Assembly: GCA_041911695.1 (NCBI GenBank)
Contig: JAYROM010000117.1
Span: 1-32,523 of the forward strand
Direction: 5' to 3'
From: Pseudaeromonas sp041911695
GTDB taxonomy: Bacteria > Pseudomonadota > Gammaproteobacteria > Enterobacterales > Aeromonadaceae
Length of the DNA: 32,523 nucleotides
Numbering within the stretch: the first letter of the stretch is position 1; each line of letters starts with the position of its first letter. The notes under the pieces are model-generated. The model searched no databases. It saw only the letters and a list, made by a program, of their open reading frames with translations, and had not been told where the DNA came from. The translations under genes were made by a program, and so were the position numbers. Positions 32,388 through 32,523 of this stretch are shown here, one piece after another.

Positions 32388-32523
32388 GGAAGGTGCGAAC
32401 AAGTCCCTGATATGAGATCATGTTCGTCATCTGGAGCCATGAAACAGGGTTCATCATGAGTCATCAGCTCACCTTCGCCGACAGTGAATTCAGCAGTAAG
32501 CGCCGTCAGACCAGAAAAGAGAT
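32388..32523 (+). mobile_element. Left end of an IS5-family insertion sequence (truncated by window edge)
   Basis: The sequence GGAAGGTGCGAACAAG at 32388-32403 is the IS5 terminal inverted repeat, followed by leader DNA and a transposase start that are nearly identical to E. coli IS5 from memory, with a few base differences. It interrupts the minus-strand glycosyltransferase gene. Only 136 nt of about 1.2 kb are present. Confidence 0.93.
32456..32523 (+). CDS. IS5-family transposase, N-terminal fragment
   Basis: The ATG at 32456 opens MSHQLTFADSEFSSKRRQTR followed by KE, the start of the IS5 transposase (DDE family, which normally has about 326 residues). The window ends after 22 codons, so catalytic residues are not visible. 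It reads away from the interrupted glycosyltransferase gene. Confidence 0.93.
   Translation, partial: MSHQLTFADSEFSSKRRQTRKE

Noticed and set aside
32388..32523. IS5 sequence as E. coli contamination or assembly artefact
   Set aside because: The junction is exact at the terminal repeat with a proper CTAG target, and several bases differ from E. coli IS5 as I remember it, so a true insertion is more likely. Only a read-level check can settle it.

Overview
The window looks like chromosomal DNA of a fairly GC-rich gammaproteobacterium. The left end carries a tatAB / ubiB-ubiJ-ubiE block; UbiJ and this gene order are typical of gammaproteobacteria. The rest is almost entirely a lateral (secondary) flagellar cluster. 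Its order, fliMNPQR-flhBA-lafK-fliEFGHIJ, then flgNMA (reversed), then flgBCDEFGHIJKL, is the one I recall for the Aeromonas lateral-flagella locus. An Aeromonadales or related host is therefore my best guess, but it cannot be proven from sequence alone.

Layout. Positions 1-4305 (minus strand) hold tatB (cut by the window edge), tatA, ubiB, ubiJ, ubiE and the fluoride channel gene crcB/fluC. Positions 4543-10873 (plus) hold the C-ring switch genes fliM and fliN and the export-gate genes fliPQR, flhB and flhA. Positions 10874-11357 are a long non-coding leader: an AT-rich stretch, then a clear c-di-GMP-I (GEMM-I) riboswitch aptamer, then a repeat-rich putative expression platform, immediately before lafK, the sigma-54-dependent master activator. 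Positions 12857-18447 hold fliE-fliJ (rod base, MS ring, rotor, export ATPase). On the minus strand follow flgN, flgM and flgA (18419-20081). On the plus strand, flgB to flgL (20169-28970) encode rod, hook, L and P rings and hook-filament junction, followed by a LafW-like hook-associated gene. Convergent to this (minus, 30157-32387) are an intact TPR-glycosyltransferase gene and a second, related one cut by an IS5-family element whose left end starts at 32388 and runs off the window.

How it fits together. The window encodes the basal body, export apparatus, hook and junction proteins. It lacks flagellin, cap (FliD), FliS, FliK, stator and the flagellar sigma factor, which may lie beyond the IS element. 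The regulatory DNA suggests a hierarchy. c-di-GMP sensed by the riboswitch would set LafK output. LafK with sigma-54 would fire the flgB promoter, where I see a TGGCAT-N5-TTGTT element. A shared TAAAGTTT-N12-GTCGCTWT element before both fliM and flgM looks like a variant sigma-28 promoter.

Most notable: the c-di-GMP aptamer in the lafK leader, the shared fliM/flgM promoter-like element, a FliM lacking the CheY-binding N-terminus, a FlgJ lacking the muramidase domain, and the IS5 insertion into the TPR-glycosyltransferase pair.
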